Notes: a model not told the origin generated them from the sequence alone. A stretch of DNA of 5,927 bases from Deltaproteobacteria bacterium (GCA_016935875.1 JAFGQD010000056.1:1-5927), one strand, 5' to 3'; counted from the stretch's first letter, positions 1 to 5,857 are shown. Numbers and translations are program-made.

Positions 1-774
1 AGGATGATTGACTCTGACTGGGGCGGAGAGAATATGTTTCCCTCTTTCCAGTATGCTCAGATCGGACCGATATTCTCTGGGAAGACCACCCTCATAAAAA
101 TCGACAGTAAAATCATCACAGCGAACGTCAAAATCAAGTAGTAATGAGCCCTTCTCCCCGGTGAGAAAGACCCTGTTCGATTTTTCGCCTTCGACAAGAT
201 TCATATGGCCGGTAAAACCCCATATAGCCGCTATCAATCCACTACACAGGATGAAAAGTATGCTGAAGTGAACAAATACCATTCCAAATCTTGACCATCT
301 ACCTTTTTCCACGAACAGGTAGCTCCCGCCATTCTTTTTGATACAGAGAGCATCATGCCCCATAAGAGATTTCAGGAACACTTTGAGTCGATCTTCGAGA
401 TCGGACATACTCTCGTTGCTGCGAAACATTCTGTTAACCTGGGATGATCCGAAGACCGTATCGTCTATTTCCTCTTTTACGGACAGGTACAATTTAGAGA
501 TGCGGCGTATCTGTGTACCCGTACAGACAGTAATATTTACCGATAAGAATATTAGAAGTATCGTAAACCACCATGAGTGGTACATATCAATAATATCGAG
601 ATATTTTAAGAGAGAGTACCCCGCCGGACTATACAGAGATACATATTTTTCCGGTGACAGGTTCTGCGGGACAATAGTACCGATAATTGACGTCAGGGCC
701 AGTGAGATAAACAGGAATATCGTAACCCTTACCGAGCCAAAGGATCTGTATATCATGAGGAGTTTATTGTTCAT
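1..774 (-). CDS. resB: ResB/Ccs1-family cytochrome c biogenesis protein, N-terminal part (cut by window edge)
   Basis: The minus strand is open without a stop from position 774 to the left edge, 258 codons, and the C-terminus lies outside. The protein reads as the N-terminal half of ResB/Ccs1, the membrane protein that with ResC/CcsA carries and attaches heme to apocytochromes c outside the cytoplasmic membrane (system II). Visible: TM1 about residues 16-36 ending in a TSIIGTIVPQN motif; LDIIDMYHSWWF at 59-70 leading into TM2 (about 68-86); TM3 about 163-186 with His170 in a VHFS motif, likely the conserved heme-related histidine; then GFTGHMNLVEGE (186-197), the start of the large periplasmic domain, with DVRCDDFTVDFY and LPREYRSDL, both typical of the family. 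The ATG at 774 is the first start after an in-frame TGA at 784-786; the Shine-Dalgarno is weak (GGTTGAG), and an ATG at 756 is an alternative. ResC may lie beyond the left edge. The family call is firm; which cytochromes it serves is inference. Confidence 0.88.
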   Translation of the reverse strand, partial: MNNKLLMIYRSFGSVRVTIFLFISLALTSIIGTIVPQNLSPEKYVSLYSPAGYSLLKYLDIIDMYHSWWFTILLIFLSVNITVCTGTQIRRISKLYLSVKEEIDDTVFGSSQVNRMFRSNESMSDLEDRLKVFLKSLMGHDALCIKKNGGSYLFVEKGRWSRFGMVFVHFSILFILCSGLIAAIWGFTGHMNLVEGEKSNRVFLTGEKGSLLLDFDVRCDDFTVDFYEGGLPREYRSDLSILERGKHILSAPVRVNHP

Positions 775-859
775 ATACAACGCTCAACCGCATGCGATGG
801 GGGATTACAATCACAAAATGGTTGATGAAATAGGAGTCAATTACAGAATTATTATTGAG

Positions 860-888
860 ATATTAAAGAGATGTCGAAGAGATGTCAA
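860..888 (-). promoter_or_regulatory. Candidate sigma-70-type promoter for resB
   Basis: On the minus strand a perfect -35 box TTGACA (888 to 883) is followed after 17 nt by TAATAT (865 to 860), which matches four of six -10 consensus bases. Transcription would begin near 853, about 80 nt before the resB ATG. An 11-bp tandem repeat covers the -35 box and spacer. Box quality and spacing are seen; activity is inferred. Confidence 0.45.
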
Positions 889-1069
889 GTAGATTCATTA
901 TAATCAGACTTTTAAGCTTGACAAGGATGTCTGTTTCAATATATATCTTAAAACTTATCGTGTTTTTTCACCAGCTATATTGGCATGAGATATACATAAC
1001 AACAGGAATGGCAAACCTATTAATCAGTTGCATCTATGTTTTTCTTCATCGTTATAACCTGGATGTCAA
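867..1069 (+). repeat. GATGTC repeat cluster, including an 11-bp tandem pair
   Basis: AGAGATGTCGA (867-877) is followed directly by AGAGATGTCAA (878-888), a tandem pair with one mismatch and a period of about one helical turn. The core GATGTC recurs at 926-931 and as GATGTCAA at 1062-1069, identical to 881-888. Four same-strand copies of a 6-mer in about 200 nt are more than chance would suggest. The copies sit in or next to both candidate promoters, so operator sites are possible. Confidence 0.5.
918..947 (+). promoter_or_regulatory. Candidate sigma-70-type promoter for the dsrABN operon
   Basis: A perfect TTGACA (918-923) is followed by an AT run in which TATATC (942-947, 18-nt spacer) or ATATAT (941-946, 17-nt spacer) could act as the -10. 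Transcription would start near 954, giving a leader of about 195 nt before dsrA. A TATAGT at 1108-1113 is a rival nearer the gene, but it has only a poor -35. Confidence 0.42.
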
Positions 1070-1096
1070 TTCCAAAAAAGTTTGTAGATAAGTTTT
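950..1096. repeat. Perfect 10-bp inverted repeat spanning the dsrA leader
   Basis: AAAACTTATC (950-959) and GATAAGTTTT (1087-1096) are exact reverse complements 127 nt apart. The left arm begins near the predicted dsr transcription start and the right arm ends about 43 nt before the dsrA Shine-Dalgarno, so a long leader RNA could close into one domain. The arms are AT-rich and chance cannot be excluded. Confidence 0.35.
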
Positions 1097-1149
1097 TAAT
1101 ATTAAGTTATAGTAAGACCTCAAAATTAAAAAGGTAAGAGGGGGTAGAG

Positions 1150-2424
1150 ATGGCTAAATTCAAAACACCTTTACTGGATCAGTTGGAAAGTGGTCCGTGG
1201 CCAAGTTTTGTTACAGACATGAAAGAAATGGCTAAAACGAAGGAAGAGGTGAACGATCTTCTGGGTCTGCTGGAGCTTTCCTATAAGGACAAAGTGGGAC
1301 ATTGGAAGCATGGCGGTATCGTCGGAGTGTTCGGATACGGTGGGGGGGTTATCGGTCGATATACCGACAGGCCGGATCTTTTTCCCGGAGTGGAAGCGTT
1401 TCACACGCTCCGTGTTAATCAGCCTTCCAGTAAATTTTATACGACTGAGTATTTGAGAAAACTGTGTGATATCTGGGAGAAGCATGGAAGTGGCATGACC
1501 AACATGCACGGTTCCACGGGCGATATCATTCTGCTCGGCTGCAAAACGGATGAACTGGAACCGACTTTTTATGATCTGACTCATGATCTGGGTACGGATT
1601 TAGGCGGATCGGGATCTGTGCTCCGAAGTCCTGCCTGTTGTATCGGTAAGGCGCGATGCGAGTTTTCCTGTCTGGATACTCAGCTTCTATGCCATGGCAT
1701 CACCAACGAATATCAGGATGAGCTTCATCGTCCTGCCTTTCCCTATAAGTTCAAGTTTAAGATATCCGGTTGCGCAAACGATTGTGTTGCATCTATAGCG
1801 AGGGCTGACTGTTCGATAATCGGCACATGGAAAGATGACATACGGATCGATCAGGAGGCTGTCAGGGCTTATGTGGCTGGTGAATTTGCCCCTGACGGAG
1901 GAGCTTTCAGCGGCAGAGACTGGGGCCCATTTGATATTACGAAAGAGGTTGTTGATCTCTGCCCAACACGCTGTATGAACTGGGATGGAAAGAATTTGAA
2001 GATTAACAACCGTGAGTGCAATCGTTGCATGCATTGCATCAATGTCATGCCTCGGGCCTTGAAAGTCGGTCTCGAGCAGGGGGCCACCATACTGGTTGGG
2101 GGTAAGGCACCTATCCTCGAAGGCGCACAGTTATCCACCCTGGTTATACCGTTTATGGAGATGCAGCCGCCCTTTGATGAGTTCAAAGCTTTCGTAGACA
2201 AAATGTGGGATTGGTGGATGGAAGAAGGCAGAAACAGAGAAAGAATCGGTGAGCTTATCCAGAGGAAGGGCATGCAGGAGTTTATTGAAGTTACTGAAAT
2301 CAAAGCAGTTCCTCAAATGATCGATCATCCGAGAGAAAATCCGTATATCTTCTGGAAAGAAGAAGAGGTCGAGGGTGGTTTCACCAGAGACATCCATAAA
2401 TACAGAAAAGAACACACGATTTAG
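1150..2424 (+). CDS. dsrA: Dissimilatory sulfite reductase alpha subunit DsrA
   Basis: DsrA pairs with DsrB in the cytoplasmic alpha2beta2 enzyme that reduces sulfite by six electrons at a siroheme-[4Fe-4S] centre, the sulfide-forming step of sulfate respiration. At 424 residues it is slightly shorter than the roughly 437 of Desulfovibrio DsrA. The siroheme-cluster ligands are present as C164-x5-C170 and C208-x3-C212, in ACCIGKARCEFSC and SGCANDC. The inserted ferredoxin domain has C271, C290, C293 and C296 in the DsrA spacing (CPTRC, then CNRCMHCINVMPRAL). Family blocks such as SYKDKVGHWKHGGIVGVFGYG (split here: residues 44-64), HGSGMTNMHG and EYQDELHRPAFPY are intact. The ATG has an AGGGGG Shine-Dalgarno at 1139-1144. 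It is the first gene of dsrABN, 12 nt ahead of dsrB. The identification is secure, and the CANDCVASIARAD and CCIGKARC forms favour a sulfite/sulfate reducer of the reductive branch. Confidence 0.98.
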   Translation: MAKFKTPLLDQLESGPWPSFVTDMKEMAKTKEEVNDLLGLLELSYKDKVGHWKHGGIVGVFGYGGGVIGRYTDRPDLFPGVEAFHTLRVNQPSSKFYTTEYLRKLCDIWEKHGSGMTNMHGSTGDIILLGCKTDELEPTFYDLTHDLGTDLGGSGSVLRSPACCIGKARCEFSCLDTQLLCHGITNEYQDELHRPAFPYKFKFKISGCANDCVASIARADCSIIGTWKDDIRIDQEAVRAYVAGEFAPDGGAFSGRDWGPFDITKEVVDLCPTRCMNWDGKNLKINNRECNRCMHCINVMPRALKVGLEQGATILVGGKAPILEGAQLSTLVIPFMEMQPPFDEFKAFVDKMWDWWMEEGRNRERIGELIQRKGMQEFIEVTEIKAVPQMIDHPRENPYIFWKEEEVEGGFTRDIHKYRKEHTI

Positions 2425-2436
2425 GGGGTAATTACT

Positions 2437-3546
2437 ATGCCATATGATCCAGCAAATCCAATGAAAGACAGGATTACAGATATCGGTCCTGCCATGTATG
2501 AGCAGTTTTTCCCGGACGTTGTAAAGAGAAACTATGGGAAATGGGAATATCATGAAATCCTGGAACCGGGGATCATGGTCCATCATGCGGAAACAGGGGA
2601 TGATCTCTATACGGTAAGGACAGGCGGGACCCGTATAATGAGTATTGAATTTATCCGTGAAATTTGCGAAATAGCGGATAAACACTGTAACGGGCACCTT
2701 CGATTTACAACCAGAAACAACATAGAATTTCTCCTGGATGACAAATCGAAACTCCAGCCATTAATTGATGACCTGAAGGGCAGGGGAAACAAATTCCCCA
2801 TAGGCGGAACAGGCGCCGGTATTACCAACATCGTTCACACCCAGGGATGGATACACTGCCATACTGCGGCTGTCGACGCATCGGGTGTCGTAAAAGCAAT
2901 CTTAGATGAGCTCATCGACCACTTCCGCAGCATGAAGTTGCCCGCTCATGTGCGGATATCTCTGGCGTGTTGTCTGAATATGTGTGGTGCGGTACACGCA
3001 TCCGACATAGCCGTTGTCGGAGTTCACAGGAAACCTCCTATGACAGACGAGGAATATATCAGCAAGACTTGTGAGGTTCCGCTGGCTGTGGCTGCATGTC
3101 CAACCGGCGCGATAAAGATGATAAAAAGAGAAGACGGGACAAGGAGTGTCGAAGTCAAAAATGAAAAATGTATGTTCTGTGGTAATTGCTTTACCATGTG
3201 CCCCGCCATGCCGATGGCAGACGCCGAAGGTGACGGAATAGCCATACTTGTTGGTGGGAAAGTATCCAACAGAATCAGCAAACCTCAGTTCTCAAAGGTG
3301 GTTATACCCTTTATTCCCAACGAACCCCCACGATGGCCACAGACGGTCAAGGCTGTTCAGAATATTCTCGAAACCTATGCTAAAGACGCAAACAAGTATG
3401 AACGGCTGGGTGACTGGGCCCACAGAATAGGTTGGGAAAGATTTTTCGAGAAATGTGCAATACCTTTCTCGGAAAAAGTTATCGACGACTACCGGTTTGC
3501 ATATCCTTCGTGGCGGCAGAGCGCACAGTGTAAGTTTACCGATTAA
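2437..3546 (+). CDS. dsrB: Dissimilatory sulfite reductase beta subunit DsrB
   Basis: DsrB is the second subunit of the sulfite reductase, and in characterised enzymes it holds the catalytically active siroheme. The 369 residues carry the DsrB cluster ligands C141 (HTQGWIHCHT), C178, C179 and C183 (ACCLNMCGA). The 37-residue step from C141 to C178 is that of Desulfovibrio DsrB. The ferredoxin domain has C221 (CPTGA), then C245, C248 and C251 in KCMFCGNCFTMCP. The TTRNNIEFLL block (91-100) and the C-terminal AYPSWRQSAQCKF complete the family signature. The AGGGGG Shine-Dalgarno (2423-2428) overlaps the dsrA stop codon, so the two subunits are translated together. The gene that follows is dsrN, only 3 nt downstream, whereas dsrD commonly sits here in sulfate reducers. 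Identification is secure. Confidence 0.98.
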   Translation: MPYDPANPMKDRITDIGPAMYEQFFPDVVKRNYGKWEYHEILEPGIMVHHAETGDDLYTVRTGGTRIMSIEFIREICEIADKHCNGHLRFTTRNNIEFLLDDKSKLQPLIDDLKGRGNKFPIGGTGAGITNIVHTQGWIHCHTAAVDASGVVKAILDELIDHFRSMKLPAHVRISLACCLNMCGAVHASDIAVVGVHRKPPMTDEEYISKTCEVPLAVAACPTGAIKMIKREDGTRSVEVKNEKCMFCGNCFTMCPAMPMADAEGDGIAILVGGKVSNRISKPQFSKVVIPFIPNEPPRWPQTVKAVQNILETYAKDANKYERLGDWAHRIGWERFFEKCAIPFSEKVIDDYRFAYPSWRQSAQCKFTD

Positions 3547-3549
3547 CGA

Positions 3550-4962
3550 ATGGTACACTTACCGCCTCGTATAGTTATTGCTGGATTAAGAGGAGGGGCG
3601 GGGAAAACATTCCTCACAGTGGGCATTACTTCTCTTCTTTTTGATAGGGGATACACGGTAGCCCCCTTCAAAAAGGGTCCGGATTTTATAGACACCGCTT
3701 GGATATCCATGTCATCAGGAAACCAGTGTTTTAATCTGGATATGTTTTTGATGACAGCCGACCAGATTAAACGATCTTTTATAATACATTCCTCCAAAGC
3801 GGACATTGCTGTTATTGAAGGAAACAGGGGTCTTTACGATGGACTTGACATAGACGGTTCATCCAGTACGGCGAATCTGGCCAAGCTTCTCGGTGCAGCG
3901 GTTGTGATTGTTGTGGATGTGACCATGGCAACCCGTACTGTAGCGGCGATGGTGAAAGGTTGTCAGATATTTGATACGGACGTGAACATCAAAGGGGTTA
4001 TTATCAACAGGGTCGCAGGTCCGCGGCAAAAGGCCCTGATAAGCGGTGCAATCGAACAGTACTGCGGTATCCCTGTAATCGGATCGCTTCCTAAATTAAG
4101 AAAGAATCCCTTTCCTGAAAGGCATATGGGGCTTGTCCCCTTTCAAGAGCGGTTACACGCCGAAAAGGCAATAGCCACGGTACGATCAGTGGTCGATGAC
4201 TGCGTAGACCTGGATGCCCTGTGGAAGGTAGCCCATGATGCCAGACCTCTGAAAAGGGAGAGCGATCTTGATGAGAAGGACGAATCTCCTGAGTGCTATG
4301 ATGAACCGCTCCGCATCGGTGTTATCCGGGATCAAGCTTTCTGGTTTTACTATCCCGAAAATCTGAAGCAACTGCAGAAAATGGGCGCCATCCTGATAGA
4401 AATCAATTCCATAAGGGATGCAGATTTCCCCGATGTGGATGGTCTGTATATCGGAGGAGGATTCCCAGAAACGCAGGCCCATGCCCTGGCAGAAAACAAA
4501 GAATTCCGGGACACCTTGAGGAAAAAGATCGAAGCCGGCCTGCCGGTGTATGCCGAATGTGGCGGCCTGTTGTATTTGGGTGAATGCCTTATCACAGAAA
4601 ACAGGAAATATCCCATGGTAGGAGTACTCCCCTTCCAGTTTGTTATGGAAAAGAAACCTCAGGGCCATGGATATACAATTCTGGAAGTAACCCGGCCAAA
4701 TCCGTACTTCCGGACAGGAAAAATCATCAAGGGGCATGAATTTCATTATTCAAGAGCTGTAGCAACAGAAACAGGTGGGGGAAAGACCGATTTTGTCTTT
4801 ACCGTGCGACGGGGCAATGGAATCGATGGACACAATGACGGCTTCTGTAAAAAGAATCTGCTGGCTACATACACCCACATCCACGCAGCCGGTGATTCGG
4901 GATGGGCGGAAAGTTTTATAAAAAGAGTACGGAAAGTGCGAAGCAATATCAGTATTGTATAG
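3550..4962 (+). CDS. dsrN: DsrN, CobB/CbiA-type siroheme amidase (cobyrinate a,c-diamide synthase family)
   Basis: A 470-residue CobB/CbiA-family amidotransferase. These enzymes use ATP and glutamine to amidate acetate side chains of a tetrapyrrole. In dsr operons the member called DsrN is thought to make the amidated siroheme (siroamide) found in DsrAB. The N-terminal ATP-binding domain has a P-loop GLRGGAGKT at 12-20, KKGPDFIDTAW at 41-51 and IEGNRGLYDG at 89-98. The C-terminal class I glutaminase-like domain has YIGGGFPE at 300-307, the nucleophile Cys337 in YAECGGLLYLG, and the distal histidines in THIHAAG (442-448). The ATG lies 3 nt after the dsrB stop with no visible Shine-Dalgarno, suggesting coupling to dsrB translation. 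The start is supported because the P-loop begins at the usual distance. A corrin-specific CbiA is the alternative, but the position behind dsrB and the absence of cob genes favour DsrN. Confidence 0.93.
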   Translation: MVHLPPRIVIAGLRGGAGKTFLTVGITSLLFDRGYTVAPFKKGPDFIDTAWISMSSGNQCFNLDMFLMTADQIKRSFIIHSSKADIAVIEGNRGLYDGLDIDGSSSTANLAKLLGAAVVIVVDVTMATRTVAAMVKGCQIFDTDVNIKGVIINRVAGPRQKALISGAIEQYCGIPVIGSLPKLRKNPFPERHMGLVPFQERLHAEKAIATVRSVVDDCVDLDALWKVAHDARPLKRESDLDEKDESPECYDEPLRIGVIRDQAFWFYYPENLKQLQKMGAILIEINSIRDADFPDVDGLYIGGGFPETQAHALAENKEFRDTLRKKIEAGLPVYAECGGLLYLGECLITENRKYPMVGVLPFQFVMEKKPQGHGYTILEVTRPNPYFRTGKIIKGHEFHYSRAVATETGGGKTDFVFTVRRGNGIDGHNDGFCKKNLLATYTHIHAAGDSGWAESFIKRVRKVRSNISIV

Positions 4963-4964
4963 AT

Positions 4965-5013
4965 AGGTAAGAAAGAAATGAGAAAGTTGACAATCACAAT
5001 TCTTTCCTTACCT
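4965..5013 (+). promoter_or_regulatory. Imperfect hairpin between dsrN and dsrC, with a TTGACA box in its loop
   Basis: AGGTAAG (4965-4971) plus AAAGAA (4972-4977) pair with TTCTTT (5000-5005) plus CTTACCT (5007-5013): 13 pairs with one bulged C at 5006 and a 22-nt loop. No U-run follows (TATGTAAC), so it is not a classical terminator; it could slow transcription or mark an RNA processing site that separates dsrC from dsrABN levels. A perfect TTGACA (4987-4992) lies in the loop, but the best -10 options are weak (TACCTT at 16 nt, TATGTA at 21 nt), so a separate dsrC promoter is only possible. Confidence 0.4.
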
Positions 5014-5044
5014 TATGTAACAAGCGTATACCGTTTAAACATGG

Positions 5045-5082
5045 CTCAATTCAAACAGCCACAGATAAACGGATAAATTGAG
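5045..5082 (+). repeat. 7-bp inverted repeat in the dsrC leader
   Basis: CTCAATT (5045-5051) and AATTGAG (5076-5082) are exact reverse complements with a 24-nt loop. The right arm ends 8 nt before the dsrC Shine-Dalgarno. It could form a leader stem that leaves the ribosome site exposed and protects the mRNA, or be a protein-binding site. Short and AT-rich, so the evidence is modest. Confidence 0.3.
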
Positions 5083-5090
5083 AAACAAAT

Positions 5091-5097
5091 AAGGAGG
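5091..5097 (+). promoter_or_regulatory. Strong ribosome binding site that fixes the dsrC start
   Basis: AAGGAGG at 5091-5097 lies 7 nt before the ATG at 5105. A TTG at 5099 in the same frame would add two residues (Met-Ser), but it is only 1 nt from the Shine-Dalgarno, too close to be used. This is the strongest ribosome site in the window, in line with the high DsrC levels known in sulfate reducers. Confidence 0.9.
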
Positions 5098-5104
5098 TTT
5101 GAGT

Positions 5105-5422
5105 ATGCCGAAGGTAGAGTATAAAGGTGACAGCTGGATGGTCGATGACGACGGGTTTATAGACGATTTCGAAAATTGGAATCAAAACTGGGTAGAATAT
5201 ACCATCGGAACTGAGGGTGTTACCGAAATGACAGAAGACCATTGGAAGCTGGTCAACTATATTCAGGAGTATTTTAAAGAGTATGGTATCGCACCCATGG
5301 TCAGATTATTGACAAAAAATACCGGATTTAAGTTGAAGTACATGTACGAACTGTTCCCATCCGGACCCGCAAAGGGGGCATGTAAGGTGGCAGGACTGCC
5401 AAAGCCCACGGGATGTGTATAA
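5105..5422 (+). CDS. dsrC: DsrC, sulfur-carrying partner of dissimilatory sulfite reductase
   Basis: With the ATG at 5105 the protein has 105 residues, the usual DsrC length. DsrC docks its flexible C-terminal arm into the DsrAB active site, takes the sulfur from sulfite as a trisulfide between two cysteines, and is then reduced by the membrane DsrMKJOP complex. Both cysteines are present: Cys93 in KGACKVAG and the penultimate Cys104 in LPKPTGCV, eleven residues apart. This distinguishes true DsrC from the TusE-type tRNA-thiolation relatives that lack the first cysteine. The core blocks GFIDDFENWN (17-26), TEDHWKLVNYIQEYF and YELFPSGPAKG are intact. In many sulfate reducers dsrC lies away from dsrAB; here it follows dsrN after 142 nt, in the same direction, and is closed by a strong terminator. 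It may be read from the operon and possibly from its own promoter. Identification is secure. Confidence 0.98.
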   Translation: MPKVEYKGDSWMVDDDGFIDDFENWNQNWVEYTIGTEGVTEMTEDHWKLVNYIQEYFKEYGIAPMVRLLTKNTGFKLKYMYELFPSGPAKGACKVAGLPKPTGCV

Positions 5423-5431
5423 AAGAAATGC

Positions 5432-5484
5432 CGGGGTAAAGATTTCAGAAGGGACTTCCTTTTCGTTATCTTTACCCCGTTTTC
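5432..5484 (+). terminator. Rho-independent terminator after dsrC, possibly shared with dsrD
   Basis: CGGGGTAAAGAT (5432-5443) pairs perfectly with ATCTTTACCCCG (5468-5479), a 12-bp stem followed by TTTTC (5480-5484). The 24-nt loop can form a small inner hairpin (AAGG with CCTT). It starts 10 nt after the dsrC stop. On the minus strand the stem is followed by GGCATTTCTTTT, a weaker U-rich tail, so it could also stop dsrD transcripts; no other hairpin is seen between 5484 and the dsrD stop. Confidence 0.88.
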
Positions 5485-5521
5485 ATCTTGCAGGTCATGT
5501 GTAATCAATGGCGGGAGGTAT

Positions 5522-5773
5522 TTATTCTTTGCCTTCGTCACTCATGGACGCCTCTTCTGCTGCCAGGTTTTCATCATTTTTGAGCATGTAGAGTGTCGTA
5601 CTTCCACTTGACCAATAGACGAGTGTCCCTTCTTGAATCATTGCATTAACGATCTTCTTAAACTCCCGTGGTTTCATACCGGGGACAGCGTTCATAAGAT
5701 CATTAAAGTAGAGTTTCGACTTCCCTTTTTTTGTGACAAAATAGTCTAACACGGCCTGTTTTTCAGCATCCAT
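5522..5773 (-). CDS. dsrD: DsrD, small winged-helix protein of sulfite reduction
   Basis: An 83-residue protein that I recognise as DsrD, close to the 78 residues of the Desulfovibrio protein. Signature parts are KSKLYFNDLMNAVPGMKPRE (residues 18-37), a helix with KKIVNAMIQEG, and the family hallmark YWSSGSTTLYMLK at 53-65, which forms the wing of a winged-helix fold. The acidic tail (68-83) is probably disordered. DsrD was long taken for a DNA-binding regulator; later biochemical work reports that it binds DsrAB and stimulates sulfite reduction. It marks reductive rather than oxidative dsr systems. The ATG at 5773 has an AGGAGA Shine-Dalgarno (5784 to 5779) with 5-nt spacing. In most sulfate reducers dsrD directly follows dsrB; here it is convergent with dsrC and alone behind its own control region. 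Confidence 0.95.
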   Translation of the reverse strand: MDAEKQAVLDYFVTKKGKSKLYFNDLMNAVPGMKPREFKKIVNAMIQEGTLVYWSSGSTTLYMLKNDENLAAEEASMSDEGKE

Positions 5774-5776
5774 TTT

Positions 5777-5836
5777 TTTCTCCTATACATAAAACTACTA
5801 AATCGACAACGCCTTTATTCCTAGTTTCTCCTATAC
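5777..5836 (-). repeat. 12-bp direct repeat in the dsrD leader
   Basis: GTATAGGAGAAA (minus strand) occurs exactly at 5788-5777 and at 5836-5825, 48 bp apart. The copy near the gene supplies the Shine-Dalgarno of dsrD. The distal copy holds the candidate -10, and its AGGAG is not followed by a usable start (the nearby TTG at 5808-5806 meets a stop after three codons). The exact match ends abruptly on both sides. Confidence 0.6.
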
Positions 5837-5857
5837 TCTCAATATTGCCCATGTCAA
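5830..5857 (-). promoter_or_regulatory. Candidate promoter for dsrD
   Basis: On the minus strand a perfect TTGACA (5857 to 5852) is followed after 16 nt by TATAGG (5835 to 5830), four of six -10 bases. Transcription would start near 5823, about 50 nt before the dsrD ATG. The -10 lies inside one copy of a 12-bp direct repeat. This would give dsrD expression independent of dsrAB. Confidence 0.42.

Larger units (their letters stand above)
775..1149. other. Divergent intergenic region between resB and dsrA
   Basis: This 375-nt AT-rich stretch separates two outward-facing genes and should hold the promoters of both. I see no convincing gene. A 69-codon plus-strand frame (882-1091) is hydrophobic and low-complexity, lacks a Shine-Dalgarno and matches nothing I know. 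Structure seen: TTGACA boxes facing away from each other, four GATGTC elements, a perfect TATAAT at 899-904 without a matching -35, a 10-bp palindrome TTAATATTAA at 1096-1105, and a TATAGT at 1108-1113 that could be the -10 of a second promoter closer to dsrA. Confidence 0.7.

Noticed and set aside
767..780. TTGT-N6-ACAA palindrome over the resB start, resembling a Rex site
   Set aside because: Only the outer four bases per arm match; the inner consensus bases of Rex sites are missing.
338..892. 184-codon plus-strand reading frame
   Set aside because: It lies antisense to the ResB frame, whose membrane segments and family motifs are clear, and its own product matches nothing known.
882..1091. 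69-codon plus-strand frame between resB and dsrA
   Set aside because: No Shine-Dalgarno, low-complexity hydrophobic product from AT-rich DNA, and it overlaps both candidate promoters and the repeats.
1171..4997. Minus-strand frames inside dsrA, dsrB and dsrN
   Set aside because: All are shadows of conserved plus-strand genes, with no plausible start signals or family motifs.
5099..5104. TTG start adding Met-Ser to DsrC
   Set aside because: It is 1 nt from the AAGGAGG; the ATG at 5105 has ideal spacing and gives the canonical 105-residue protein.
5263..5541. 92-codon minus-strand frame between dsrD and dsrC
   Set aside because: Mostly antisense to dsrC and running through the terminator; no ribosome site or recognisable product.
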